DNA from: Bryobacteraceae bacterium
GTDB taxonomy: Bacteria > Acidobacteriota > Terriglobia > Bryobacterales > Bryobacteraceae
DNA: 64,000 nt
Assembly: GCA_026002855.1 (NCBI GenBank)
Contig: BPGD01000001.1
Location: forward strand, 1,015,972 to 1,079,971
Reading direction: 5' to 3'
Part shown: positions 8,504-17,455 of the stretch, one piece after another
Layout of the letters: every line of letters begins with the position of its first letter
Numbering within the stretch: the stretch's first letter is position 1
Program-made: the position numbers and the translations under genes
The notes under the pieces: model-generated
Database searches by the model: none
What the model was told of the DNA's origin: nothing
What the model saw: the letters and a program-made list of their open reading frames with translations, nothing else

Positions 8504-9649
8504 TCAGCCCCGGAAGCGGAACCGGGCCTTCTCCACCGGTACGCCTGCCACCTCGATCCGCCGCAGGTCCCGCGTCCCGACGCCGAGCTGTTCCGCCAGT
8601 TCGAGGAAGCTGTCGCAGCGCTCAAACGGCGGCTCGCCGCGCACGGCCATCGGATCGAACCCCATGCAGGCGGTGGCCACCGCGTCGGTGCAGACGGGAT
8701 TCAGCCCTGCAATCAGCAGCCCCGGATGCACCGGGCGGACGCCGTGGATCCAGGGCCCTTCGCCGCCCGCCATGGTGTCGATGCCGTCAATCACCGTCAG
8801 ATGCACGGGCAGCGCCGCCGCCAGGTCAGCCACGATGCGCGGCATGCGCCATCTGTCATCCCGGGGCGTGCCTTCTTCGCGCGGCTGCGGTGCGCTGCGG
8901 GAAGGCGGCCGCCGCCCGAAGTGCATCACCATCACGCGCCCGCTCCGGGCGGCGGCCTCGTCCGGCTCGTCCCGGCCGGCGTAGTCGCCATAAATGGTCA
9001 ACGGCGTGGCGCCAAACATGTTTTTCATCCCCAGCGTCACGCCGCAGGTGGCATGCTCCTTCAGTTTGGCGACACTCACCACGACGTCGCAGTCGGCATA
9101 AGCGTGATTGAGGTCGAAGCCCGGAAACAGATGCCCTCCGCGCGGGGTCGTGAACCGCGCATAACGCCTCCCGCTGCCGAGCGTGTTCGTATTTTCGAAC
9201 AGAACCTGCGGCGCCGCCGCGGCCCACGGCGCCGGGTCCCACCCCGCAGCCAGCAGGAACTCCTCCATCGGCTCATCCGAGGAAAAGCACCCTTCCGCCA
9301 CCTGGATCCGCCTCGCCCCGGCGTCGCCCAGCAGCCGGATCAGCGAGCCGATCACGGCCGGGTGCGTGTACTGCGCCTTTTCCGCCGGAACCGTGCCCAT
9401 GCGCATCGCCGGCGAGCCGGTGAGGTTGATCTTCATCGTGACCGTCTTGCCGCGCACCAGCCGCCCGGCGCCGCCCAACTGGTCCAGCAGCCGGCGCAGC
9501 GCCTCATGCGACTCGGCCCCGTAGGCGTCGCACCTCGCGATGGCCACGCGCGCCGAAGGCGCCTCCGCGGCGCCGGCGGGCATGGCCGACGCCGCGCCCG
9601 CGGCAAGAAAGGTCCGCCGCGTTGGCAACTCCCTCGCAGTCTCAGTCAT
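8504..9649 (-). CDS. Tat-exported DUF362 domain protein
   Basis: This 381-residue protein has a twin-arginine signal at its N-terminus (TRRTFLAAGAASA), so it is probably exported folded or with a cofactor. The body matches DUF362: VTMKINLTG, the conserved VVSVAKLKEHATCGVTLGMKN stretch (seen here as VVSVAKLKEH and GVTLGMKNMFG), IDGIDTMAGGEGPW and the GLNPVCTDAVATACMG segment. DUF362 proteins are often found with iron-sulfur or redox proteins, but their function is not established. No ferredoxin-type cysteine cluster is visible here. It overlaps the upstream gene by 8 bases and is followed 60 bases later by msrP. Confidence 0.83.
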   Translation of the reverse strand: MTETARELPTRRTFLAAGAASAMPAGAAEAPSARVAIARCDAYGAESHEALRRLLDQLGGAGRLVRGKTVTMKINLTGSPAMRMGTVPAEKAQYTHPAVIGSLIRLLGDAGARRIQVAEGCFSSDEPMEEFLLAAGWDPAPWAAAAPQVLFENTNTLGSGRRYARFTTPRGGHLFPGFDLNHAYADCDVVVSVAKLKEHATCGVTLGMKNMFGATPLTIYGDYAGRDEPDEAAARSGRVMVMHFGRRPPSRSAPQPREEGTPRDDRWRMPRIVADLAAALPVHLTVIDGIDTMAGGEGPWIHGVRPVHPGLLIAGLNPVCTDAVATACMGFDPMAVRGEPPFERCDSFLELAEQLGVGTRDLRRIEVAGVPVEKARFRFRG

Positions 9650-10916
9650 CCCATTTCCCCTCCAACATCACGGCACAATAATGCTCAAACGGCTCGAGCG
9701 GGATCTCCCAGCCTCCCGCTTCCCGCCTCACGGCCGCCGCCTGCCGCGGCCGTTCCGGCGATTCGATCCAGGCAGCCTGCACGGGCCGCCAGACCTGTAC
9801 AACCACACGATGGGCCACGCCCCGGCGACTGTAGTTGATCAGATGCACAAGAAGCTCCCGCCGATCCGGACTCGCCGCCGGCCAGGCGAGGATCGAACCC
9901 GGGTTGAACAGCCGCACGACGTCGTTGCGCCGGCTCATCAGCAGGTGCGCGTCCTGGGCCAGCAGGTATGGATCGTCCCACCCGCTGCGGCTGAGCGCGA
10001 CGCGCCCACGGCCCAGCATGCGGACGTCAAAGCGCGGGTGTGGTTGCCCAGCATCGGCCAGCCCCCGCCACGCGCTGGCCGCCTCTGGCAGGCAGAGCAG
10101 CAGCCCGCCATTCGAGACGAACTGTCGAAACCGTTCGAGCAGCGCCTCCCCTGGCAGCTCCTGATCAACGTACACGGCGGCTGCCATTCCGTCCAACGCC
10201 CCGGCGGCAGTCTCCGGCAGCGACGCCCGCCAGGGCAGATTGCGCCTCGCCGCCAGGTTCAGCAGCTCGGCAGCGGCCTCGGCGTCCGGGCCGGCAAAGC
10301 GGCTGATGACGAGCAGGCGCGCGGCCGTGCGCCAGACGGTCTGATCCGCGCGACCCGCCCACCAGGCAGCATCCCTGGACAACCGCCGCCACCACTGCAG
10401 GGCCGCCTCATTGTCCCGGGCGATGCCCGCTGCCACCTCGGCCGGCAGCCACAACGGCCGCCGCGCCCCGTGGGCCCACGCCTCTGACTGTGTCAGCAGC
10501 AACAGCCCGAGGTCAGCGCGCCCGGCCTCTTCCGGCGGATCCGACCGAATCCATACCTCGGCCTGCGGCGCCAGATCGCGCGCCAGGCGAATGCGCCATC
10601 CATTGGCATCCAGCCATGGCAGGCCCGTGGGGCCCGCCTCGGTGGCATCCCCAGCCGCCCCACCAACGCCAGGCCAGACGGCATCGCCGATCAGAATGCG
10701 CTCGCCCGGACTGCGCCAGTCGATTTCCCCAAGCCGCTGCCAGCGGGGCTGACGAAGCACCGGGAAACGCTGCCGCAGCGCGGCCTCCAGCTCCGGAGAT
10801 GCGGAGCCGGGAAGCAGGATGCAATTCCAGGGCATGCCCTCCAGCAGCCGCGACAGACGGGCGTCCTGCCAGACGTCCGGCCATTCCAGCGGGACGAGGA
10901 GTGTGCGCGTCTGCAT
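9642..10916 (-). CDS. Protein of unknown function upstream of the DUF362 gene
   Basis: I do not recognise this 424-residue protein. It has no clear signal peptide. The middle region (VYVDQELPGEALLERF, then VSNGGLLLCLPEAA) looks like the Rossmann-type, glutamine-amidotransferase-like fold found in the trimerisation domain of some glycosidases. The C-terminal 90 residues (LLVHLINYSRRG, VVVQVWRPVQAAW, LEPFEHYCAVML) look like the small beta-sandwich that closes such enzymes. No catalytic motif is evident. GGGAG lies close before the ATG at 10916, and a TACGAT hexamer lies 11 bases upstream. The end overlaps the DUF362 start by 8 bases, so the two are likely co-expressed; the gene follows the foldase gene by 31 bases. 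Confidence 0.72.
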   Translation of the reverse strand: MQTRTLLVPLEWPDVWQDARLSRLLEGMPWNCILLPGSASPELEAALRQRFPVLRQPRWQRLGEIDWRSPGERILIGDAVWPGVGGAAGDATEAGPTGLPWLDANGWRIRLARDLAPQAEVWIRSDPPEEAGRADLGLLLLTQSEAWAHGARRPLWLPAEVAAGIARDNEAALQWWRRLSRDAAWWAGRADQTVWRTAARLLVISRFAGPDAEAAAELLNLAARRNLPWRASLPETAAGALDGMAAAVYVDQELPGEALLERFRQFVSNGGLLLCLPEAASAWRGLADAGQPHPRFDVRMLGRGRVALSRSGWDDPYLLAQDAHLLMSRRNDVVRLFNPGSILAWPAASPDRRELLVHLINYSRRGVAHRVVVQVWRPVQAAWIESPERPRQAAAVRREAGGWEIPLEPFEHYCAVMLEGKWDD

Positions 10917-10947
10917 GGGGATCTCCCATCGTACCCGCGCCCCGGGG

Positions 10948-11976
10948 CTACTTCCTGCTGAAGCCCGGCGCTATCGACAGCGCCAGGTAATTGACCACCT
11001 GCGCCTCGTTGCGGCAGGCATCGAGATAGGCGTTGCGCAGCAACTGTTCCTTGCGCGTGCGCAGCGTCTCGCGGATGTTCTGCTGCACGCGCGGATCGTT
11101 CAGCTCGCGCTGTCCGGCCGGCTCGCGGGCAATCAGCTTCAGGATCTGCCAGCCGCCCTGTGTCCGCAGCGGCGGCGAGATCTGCCCCGGCACCAGCGAC
11201 ATGATCACGCGGCGCGTTTCGGGGTCGGCCTGCTGGAGCGCCGATTCGGGAATGAAGCCCATGTCGCCGCCGTTGGGCGCGCTCTGCGGATCCTCGCTGA
11301 AGGCCTGCGCCACCTTGGCGAAGTCCTCGCCCTGCTTCAGCCGGACTTCAATCATCTGGATCTTTTTCCGTGCCTGGTCTTCGTTCTGCGCCTTCGACCC
11401 CGAAAGGTTCCTCACGTTGGGCGAGGGGCCGGACGTCACCACAATCCGCGCGATATGGTAGTTTGTTTCCGGGAAGCGGAACATCGCCTGGTTGGCGTTG
11501 TAGAAATCGGCCACGTCCTTGTCCGTAATGACGATCTGATTGCCGATTTCCTTGTTCAGCAGCTTCTCGATGGACAGCGAACGCCGGATCTGGCTCTTCA
11601 GCTCCTCAAGCGTCATGCCCTGCGCATCGAGCTGCTTCTGGAATTCCTCCTGCGTATAGGGAGCCTTGATCTCGTTCAGGCGCGCTTCCACATCCTCGTC
11701 GCGGGCCAGCAGGCCGAGCTTTTCGGCGCGCTGGAGGAGGATCTCTTCGTCGATCATCGCCCGCAGGAGCTCCAGCTTCTGGAACAGGACCTGGTCCTGC
11801 GTGGCGCCTTCCTGCTGCTGGGGGAACTGCCGCTTGTATTGCCTGTCCAGATCGGCGTAGGTGATGGCGCGTCCATTCACCGTCGCGGCAACGTTGGGCG
11901 GGACGCTTTTCTTGCAACCTGACAGGGCGGCCAACGCTGCCGCGGCCAGCAACAGGACGGTGGTTCTCGCCTTCAT
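10948..11976 (-). CDS. SurA/parvulin-type peptidyl-prolyl isomerase lipoprotein
   Basis: This 342-residue envelope foldase begins with a lipoprotein signal (LLLAAAALAALSGC, acylated cysteine at residue 21). A SurA_N-like helical chaperone domain follows (residues about 30-160, VNGRAITYADLDRQYKRQF, written here as the VNGRAITYADLD start). A parvulin rotamase domain comes next (about 175-290, with HIARIVV, GEDFAKVAQAFSEDP, NGGDMGFIPES and GGWQILKL). It would help fold outer-membrane proteins, which fits a window with several large barrels. A TAGAAT hexamer lies 11 bases before the ATG. It is separated from the upstream fabD by about 160 bases without a gene, in which I see only GC-rich hairpins. 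Confidence 0.88.
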   Translation of the reverse strand: MKARTTVLLLAAAALAALSGCKKSVPPNVAATVNGRAITYADLDRQYKRQFPQQQEGATQDQVLFQKLELLRAMIDEEILLQRAEKLGLLARDEDVEARLNEIKAPYTQEEFQKQLDAQGMTLEELKSQIRRSLSIEKLLNKEIGNQIVITDKDVADFYNANQAMFRFPETNYHIARIVVTSGPSPNVRNLSGSKAQNEDQARKKIQMIEVRLKQGEDFAKVAQAFSEDPQSAPNGGDMGFIPESALQQADPETRRVIMSLVPGQISPPLRTQGGWQILKLIAREPAGQRELNDPRVQQNIRETLRTRKEQLLRNAYLDACRNEAQVVNYLALSIAPGFSRK

Positions 11977-12136
11977 GGGTTCGCCCTATTCTACCCAACG
12001 GGCGCGAGCGCCAATGGGACAGCGCGGCGTCCGCCCCGGCCGCAGGTCCTGCCGCCGGGGCGGCGCCCCCTGCCGCCCGGAATCCGGGCCTGGCTGTGCG
12101 GGCAACCCTGCCAGGATCCGGGCGAAACCTGAAATC

Positions 12137-13069
12137 TCATGCAAGGAGTTCGCGGACCTTGTCAAGGTCGGCGGGTTCGCCGAACTTCGCCGTGCGGATG
12201 TCCGGCACAATCTGCTTCATCAGGCCGCACAGCACCGCTCCGGCGCCGACCTCGATGGCGCGCCGCACGCCCAGTGCGGCGAGCGCCCTCATCGAATCTG
12301 TCCAGCGGACCGCGCCAGACACCTGGCGATGGAGCCCGTCGCGGGCCTCGGCGCCCGTGGTCACGACCCGGGCATCGACATTGTTGACCAGAGGCACGGC
12401 CAGGTCGGCAAAGGCGGTCGCGTCCAGATCCGTTTTCAGGCGCTGCTGGGCCGGCAGCATCAGCGGGCAATGGAACGGCGCGCTCACCGGCAGCGGCACC
12501 ACGCGCCGGGCGCCGGCCGCCTTCAGCATTTCCGAGGCGCGGGCCACCGCACCGGCATGGCCCGCAATCACCACTTGTTCGGGCGAGTTGAAATTCGCCG
12601 CCGTCACCACTTCTCCCTGAGCGGCCTCAGCCAGGATCTGTTCGAGCCGGTCCATCGGCGGCCTGAGCACCGCGGCCATCGCGCCCACGCCGGGCGGCAC
12701 CGCCTCCTGCATGTAGCGGCCACGGTTGCGCACCAGCCGCACGGCATCGCGGAACGCCAGCGAGCCGGCGGCCACAAGCGCCGAATATTCGCCGAGGCTG
12801 TGGCCCGCCACGAACGACGGGCGGAAGCCTTCCTGCTCCAGCACACGCAGGGCCGCAATCGAAACCGCGAGCAGCGCCGGCTGCGTGTTCTCCGTCAGCC
12901 GGAGCTCCTCTTCCGGCCCCTGAAAACACAGCCGCGAGATCGGGTAACCCAGCGCGTCGTCGGCTTCTTCAAACACCCGCCGCGCCACGGGCCATGTCTC
13001 GGCGAGCGCCTTGCCCATGCCCACGGCCTGCGAGCCCTGGCCGGGAAAAAGAAAGGCGATATCGGACAT
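12137..13069 (-). CDS. fabD: Malonyl-CoA:ACP transacylase
   Basis: This enzyme transfers malonyl groups from CoA to acyl carrier protein for fatty acid synthesis in the cytoplasm. The 310 residues begin with FLFPGQGSQAVGMG and contain the nucleophile elbow GHSLGEYS (S91) and the catalytic histidine in SAPFH (H200). The GRYMQEA and NFNSPEQVVIAG segments are also characteristic of FabD. The ATG at 13069 begins the homology; an in-frame start 27 bases upstream is less likely. The gene stands apart from other fab genes. Its upstream region is shared with the divergent RND pump gene. Confidence 0.94.
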   Translation of the reverse strand: MSDIAFLFPGQGSQAVGMGKALAETWPVARRVFEEADDALGYPISRLCFQGPEEELRLTENTQPALLAVSIAALRVLEQEGFRPSFVAGHSLGEYSALVAAGSLAFRDAVRLVRNRGRYMQEAVPPGVGAMAAVLRPPMDRLEQILAEAAQGEVVTAANFNSPEQVVIAGHAGAVARASEMLKAAGARRVVPLPVSAPFHCPLMLPAQQRLKTDLDATAFADLAVPLVNNVDARVVTTGAEARDGLHRQVSGAVRWTDSMRALAALGVRRAIEVGAGAVLCGLMKQIVPDIRTAKFGEPADLDKVRELLA

Positions 13070-13160
13070 AGAAAGCCTTATTTTCGCACAGCGCAAGCTG
13101 CGGCCGCCGTGAAGGCTCCCGCCTGCAAGTAACTTCCGCCCCGGCGCAGGGCATCATTGA

Positions 13161-13170
13161 AGGTAAGGAG
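13161..13170 (+). promoter_or_regulatory. Ribosome-binding site deciding a GTG start
   Basis: The AGGTAAGGAG element ends 10 bases before the GTG at 13181. It lies downstream of an alternative in-frame TTG at 13157, and therefore argues that translation of the RND pump begins at the GTG. Confidence 0.65.
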
Positions 13171-13180
13171 CCCTGCATCC

Positions 13181-16100
13181 GTGCGTCTCACCGAGATCTG
13201 TGTCCAGCGGCCTGTCTTCGCCTTCATGCTGATTCTCTTCCTGGCGGTGATGGGCCTGTTCAGCTTCTTCGACCTTGGCGTCGACCTCTTCCCGCGCACC
13301 GACCCGGCCACCGTTTTCATCAACACGCGCCTGCCGGGCGCCAGTCCGGAGGAGATGGTCTCGCAGGTGGTCATGCCGCTCGAAGAGGCCGTTTCGGCCA
13401 TCAGCGGCATCGACGAACTGCGCGCAATGGTCACCGAGGGCTCCTGCAACCTCATCGTGACCTTTGTGCTGGACAAGGACATCTCGGAGGCGGTGGAGGA
13501 GGTCCGCGAGAAAGCCGCCGGCGCCGTCCGCCGGATGCCGCCGAACGTGCTTCCGCCGGTGGTCCGCAAGGCCGACCCAGATTCGGACCCGGTGGTGACG
13601 ATGGCCCTCAGCGGCGACGTCAGCGTCCGCGAGCTGACCGAAGTCGCCGACAAGATCGTCCGCCGCGGACTGGAGACCGTCGATGGCGTCGCCGCCGTCA
13701 ACATCAGCGGCGGGCGCAAGCGCCAGATCAACATCATGCTCGACCTCAACAAGCTCAACGGTTACAACCTCACCGCCCAGGACGTGGAGCGCGCCGTCCG
13801 TTCAGAGAACGTCGAAGCGCCCGGCGGCCGCATCATCCGCGGCCCCCAGGAGATGGGCGTGCGCACCCTGGGCCGTGTCGAGCAGGTCGAGCAGTTCAAC
13901 AACATCATCATCAAGAACGTCAACGGCGTGCCTATCCGCGTACGTGACGTGGGCTACGCCGAGGACGGCATGGCCGAGCGCCGCTCCTTTGCCTACTATC
14001 AGGGCAAGCCCGCGGTCCTGCTCGACGTCCAGCGCCAGACCGGCACGAACACGGTCCGGGTGGTCGACAGCGTCGTGGCCAAGGTCGACGACATCAACCG
14101 CCAGTTGCCCCCGGGGCTGAAGCTTTCCGTCATCAAGGAGACGGCTACCTACATCAAGAACTCGGTTCACAGTCTCGAAGAGCACCTCGTGCTCGGCTCG
14201 CTGCTGGCCTCGCTGATCATCTGGTTCTTCATTCGGGACTTCCGCACGGTGCTGATCAGCTCGGTGGCGATCCCGACGTCGATCATCACGACGTTCTCGA
14301 TCATGCGGTATCTCGACTACACGCTGAACTCGATGACGCTGCTGGCGCTCACCCTCGCCGTCGGCATCGTCATCGACGACGCCATCATCGTGCTCGAAAA
14401 CATTTACCGCTACCTGGAGAACTTCCCGGGCATCGATCCGAAGCGCGCCGCCATCGACGCGACGAAGGAGATCTCGCTGGCCGTGCTCGCCACCACGCTT
14501 TCACTGGTGATCATCTTCGTTCCCATCGCCTTCGTCAGCGGCTACGCCAAGCGCTACCTGAACCAGTTCGGCTGGACGATGTCGTTCTCGATCCTCGTTT
14601 CGATGCTCGTGGCCTTCACGCTGACGCCCACGCTCAGCGCCCGCGTGCTCAAGCTCAAGCGGAAGAAGCACGGCGAAGAGCCGCACGGCCACCGCGAGCA
14701 GCCCTGGGAGCGGTTCTACCTGCGCATCCTGCGCTGGTCGCTCGACCACCGCCTCGCCATTGTCCTGCTGTGCATCGTGACCTTTGGCTCCACCTTCATC
14801 CTCGGCCGCTTCATCGGCCGGGACTGGATGCCGCAGGAGGACCAGAGCGAGCTGGGCATCTCGATGGAGATGCCCGAAGGCTCTTCCCTGGAAGCGACGG
14901 AAAAAGTGGCGCTTGAGATCGCCTCGCGTGTTCAGAAAGTGCCCGGCGTGGTCACGGTGGTGCCAGCCAGCGCCGGCTTCATCGACCGGGTGACCATGGC
15001 CCGCATGACCGTGCTGCTGGTTCCGCCCAACCAGCGCGGGCCCCTCAACGAAACCGCCCAGCAGATCCGCGCCATTCTGCGCGACTACTCCTACGCGCGG
15101 CCCGCAGTGACCTTCCCCAACGTGCTGGGCGGCCGCGACACCTTCGCGCCGATCCGCGCCTCGCTGATGGGGCCGGACTTCGACCAGCTTGTCCCGCTGT
15201 CGCGCGAACTGCTGGAACGGCTGCTCAAACAGCCCGAGCTGGCCGACATGCGCGCCAACCTGAACTTCAGCAACCCGGAGCTCCAGGTGGTCATCGACCG
15301 CCAGCTCGCCAGCGATCTCGGCGTGCGGGTCAGCGACGTGGCCAGCGCCGTGCGCCTGCTGATGTCCGGCGAGGACGAAATCACCACATACAAGGAGCTT
15401 GGCGAGCAGTACCCGGTCACCATGCGGCTCATGCCCGGCCAGCGCGACGACCCCGAAGTGCTCAGCCGCCTGCTGGTTCCCTCGGCCAAGCTGGGCCTGA
15501 TCCGGCTGGACTCGATCGCGCGGCTCGAGCGCGGCGTCGGTCCGTCGCGCATCGACCGCGTCGGCCGCCAGTACGCCGTCTCCTTCTACGGCAACCCCGC
15601 CCCCGGCTATACGCTGGCCGAAGCCGCCGCGGCCGTCAACCGCGTGGTCAACGAGATGGATCTCCCGGTGGGCGTGCGCCTGGCCTTCTCCGGTCAGGTC
15701 AAGATCCTCGAAGAGACCACCGCCAACATGGTGCTGGCCATCAGCCTGGCGTCCATCTTCATGTACATGGTGCTGGCGGCGCAGTTTGAAAGCCTCGTCC
15801 ACCCGTTCATCATCCTTCTCACCCTGCCGCTGTCAGTGCCGTTTGCGCTCCTCAGCCTGATCGTCACCGGACGGTCCCTGAACCTGTTCAGCGCCCTGGG
15901 CATCCTGCTGCTGCTGGGCATCGTGAAGAAAAACGGCATCCTCCAGGTGGACTACATGAACCGCCTGCTTGCCATGGGCAAGCCCCTCCGCGAAGCCATC
16001 CTCGAGGCCAACCGCGTCCGGCTGCGGCCCATCCTGATGACGACCTTTTCCATCGTGGCCGGCCTGATCCCGACGGCGCTCGCCATCGGTACCGGCGCGG

Positions 16101-16264
16101 CCACCCGCTCCGCCATCGCCGTCACCATCATCGGCGGCCAGCTCCTCTGCCTGCTGCTGACCCTGCTGGTCGTCCCGGTGGCGTACTCCTATGTCGAGGA
16201 CGTGAAGGCCTGGCTGGCCCGCCGCCGCGCCGCCGTGGCCGAGCTGCCGGCCGCGGGGGATTGA
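13181..16264 (+). CDS. RND-family efflux pump inner-membrane subunit (AcrB/HAE1 type)
   Basis: This 1027-residue proton-driven transporter would export drugs or other small molecules from the periplasm. The N-terminus (CVQRPVFAFMLILFLAVMG) is the first membrane helix and is followed by a large periplasmic porter domain. The fourth helix carries the proton-relay pair in GIVIDDAIIVLENIYR, and a second half repeats the plan with GIVKKNGILQVDYMNR, holding the conserved lysine. The length equals that of AcrB-type proteins. No membrane-fusion adaptor or TolC-type channel gene is adjacent in this window, which is unusual for the family. Substrate and partners are unknown. Confidence 0.92.
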   Translation: MRLTEICVQRPVFAFMLILFLAVMGLFSFFDLGVDLFPRTDPATVFINTRLPGASPEEMVSQVVMPLEEAVSAISGIDELRAMVTEGSCNLIVTFVLDKDISEAVEEVREKAAGAVRRMPPNVLPPVVRKADPDSDPVVTMALSGDVSVRELTEVADKIVRRGLETVDGVAAVNISGGRKRQINIMLDLNKLNGYNLTAQDVERAVRSENVEAPGGRIIRGPQEMGVRTLGRVEQVEQFNNIIIKNVNGVPIRVRDVGYAEDGMAERRSFAYYQGKPAVLLDVQRQTGTNTVRVVDSVVAKVDDINRQLPPGLKLSVIKETATYIKNSVHSLEEHLVLGSLLASLIIWFFIRDFRTVLISSVAIPTSIITTFSIMRYLDYTLNSMTLLALTLAVGIVIDDAIIVLENIYRYLENFPGIDPKRAAIDATKEISLAVLATTLSLVIIFVPIAFVSGYAKRYLNQFGWTMSFSILVSMLVAFTLTPTLSARVLKLKRKKHGEEPHGHREQPWERFYLRILRWSLDHRLAIVLLCIVTFGSTFILGRFIGRDWMPQEDQSELGISMEMPEGSSLEATEKVALEIASRVQKVPGVVTVVPASAGFIDRVTMARMTVLLVPPNQRGPLNETAQQIRAILRDYSYARPAVTFPNVLGGRDTFAPIRASLMGPDFDQLVPLSRELLERLLKQPELADMRANLNFSNPELQVVIDRQLASDLGVRVSDVASAVRLLMSGEDEITTYKELGEQYPVTMRLMPGQRDDPEVLSRLLVPSAKLGLIRLDSIARLERGVGPSRIDRVGRQYAVSFYGNPAPGYTLAEAAAAVNRVVNEMDLPVGVRLAFSGQVKILEETTANMVLAISLASIFMYMVLAAQFESLVHPFIILLTLPLSVPFALLSLIVTGRSLNLFSALGILLLLGIVKKNGILQVDYMNRLLAMGKPLREAILEANRVRLRPILMTTFSIVAGLIPTALAIGTGAATRSAIAVTIIGGQLLCLLLTLLVVPVAYSYVEDVKAWLARRRAAVAELPAAGD

Positions 16265-16297
16265 TCTTTGCCGGCGCTCATGCTCAACTGGAAACAG

Positions 16298-16504
16298 ATG
16301 GCGAAGAAGACGAAACCGCGCTCCACCCGCCAGGCCCGGCCGAAGGCCGAAGCGCCAGCGCGCCCGGAACGCAGGCGGAACGCGTGCGTCGTCTGCGGCG
16401 CGGAAGTGGCGCCCTTTTCGTCGGAGAACCTCTGCTGGGTGTGCCGCCGCCTGAAGATCAGCGCCTGGCGCGAGATCGACTCCCAGGCGATGATGCAGGA
16501 ATAG
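16298..16504 (+). CDS. Small zinc-ribbon protein of unknown function
   Basis: This protein of about 68 residues has a lysine/arginine-rich N-terminus (AKKTKPRSTRQARPK) and a Cys4 zinc ribbon: CVVCG, then 13 residues, then CWVCRR. The pattern suggests a cytoplasmic nucleic-acid- or ribosome-associated protein; the function is unknown. The overlapping alternative frame lacks any motif, so this frame is favoured. The ATG at 16298 is chosen over an in-frame TTG at 16268 because GGAAAC lies just upstream. It follows the RND gene by 33 bases and may be co-transcribed with it. Confidence 0.55.
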   Translation: MAKKTKPRSTRQARPKAEAPARPERRRNACVVCGAEVAPFSSENLCWVCRRLKISAWREIDSQAMMQE

Positions 16505-16568
16505 GCCGCCTTCACGCCGCCTTCCATCCGGCCGGCCGGATTCTGCGAAAATGAGCCCTGGGAAAGGA

Positions 16569-16588
16569 CGCGCCGCTGGCGCGGCGCG
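16569..16588 (+). terminator. GC-rich stem-loop between zinc-ribbon and FAH genes
   Basis: A perfect 8-bp stem, CGCGCCGC against GCGGCGCG, closes a TGGC loop in the gap before 16601. There is no T-tract. It may slow transcription, shield the next ribosome site, or be incidental in GC-rich DNA. Confidence 0.35.
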
Positions 16589-16600
16589 CCGGCCTGATCC

Positions 16601-17455
16601 ATGAAGCTTGCCACGTTCATGACGTCCGCCGGTGCGGCGCTGCCCGGCCTGGTCCGCGACGGCCGGATCGTCAGCCTCCAGCCCGCCGGTTTCAGCTCGG
16701 TTCTGGAGATCATTGCTTCCGCCCCGGCCTCGCTCGACCGGATCCGCCGTTTTCTGGACTCGTGCCCGGACGCCGGCCTGCCGCTCGACTCCGTCACCCT
16801 GCTGGCGCCTCTGCCCCGGCCGCCCAAGATCCTGTGCGCCGGGCTGAATTACCGGGACCATGCGGCCGAGGCGAAGATGGAGATCCCCGCGGTGCCCACC
16901 ATTTTCAGCAAATTTCACAACACGATCATCGGACCGGGGGCGACTATTTTTCTGCCAAAAAATTCAAAAAAACCTGATTATGAGGCGGAATTCGCTTTTA
17001 TTATCGGTTGTGGAGGCCGCCATATTCGCGCCGAAAACTGGCGCTCCCATGTCTTCGGATACATGTGCTTCAATGACGTCAGCGCCCGGGATTTCCAGCT
17101 TGCCACCTCCCAGTGGCTGATGGGCAAGACCTTCGACGGTTTCGCCCCGACGGGGCCGTGGATCACCAGCGCCGACGAAATCCCCGATCCCCACGCGCTC
17201 GATATCGAACTTTTCCTGAACGGCGAGCGGATGCAGGCGTCCAATACGCGGGAAATGATCTTCAAAATTCCGGACCTCATTGAATTCATTTCCAGCGTGC
17301 TGACGCTCGAGCCAGGCGACATCGTCGCCACCGGCACGCCCGCGGGCGTCGGCTTTTCGAAAAAGCCCCCGCGGTGGCTCCGGCCGGGCGACGAGGTCGT
17401 GGTCCGCATTGAAGGACTGGGCGAACTTCGCAACCCGGTGGCGGCTGAACCGTGA
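16601..17455 (+). CDS. Fumarylacetoacetate hydrolase family protein
   Basis: This 284-residue cytoplasmic enzyme hydrolyses or isomerises carbon-carbon bonds in acylpyruvate-type intermediates of aromatic or sugar-acid breakdown. A short N-terminal domain precedes the catalytic fold, with ILCAGLNYRDHA, the metal ligands in DYEAEFAFIIG (two glutamates), the aspartate in FNDVSARD, GKTFDGFAPTGPW, and TGTPAGVGF near the end. The true substrate is not determined by these motifs. The last base pairs overlap the start of the aminotransferase (TGATG), so both are probably made together. Bases 16945-16985 form a short A/T-rich patch unlike the surroundings, but the frame and motifs continue through it. 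Confidence 0.9.
   Translation: MKLATFMTSAGAALPGLVRDGRIVSLQPAGFSSVLEIIASAPASLDRIRRFLDSCPDAGLPLDSVTLLAPLPRPPKILCAGLNYRDHAAEAKMEIPAVPTIFSKFHNTIIGPGATIFLPKNSKKPDYEAEFAFIIGCGGRHIRAENWRSHVFGYMCFNDVSARDFQLATSQWLMGKTFDGFAPTGPWITSADEIPDPHALDIELFLNGERMQASNTREMIFKIPDLIEFISSVLTLEPGDIVATGTPAGVGFSKKPPRWLRPGDEVVVRIEGLGELRNPVAAEP

Noticed and set aside
16261..16554. Overlapping 97-codon frame across the zinc-ribbon gene
   Set aside because: It has no motif, whereas the other frame has two CxxC pairs with normal spacing.
16945..16985. A/T-rich patch with A-runs inside the FAH gene, possibly a foreign insert or frameshift hot spot
   Set aside because: The reading frame and metal-binding motif DYEAEFAF continue without a break, so it is only local codon choice.
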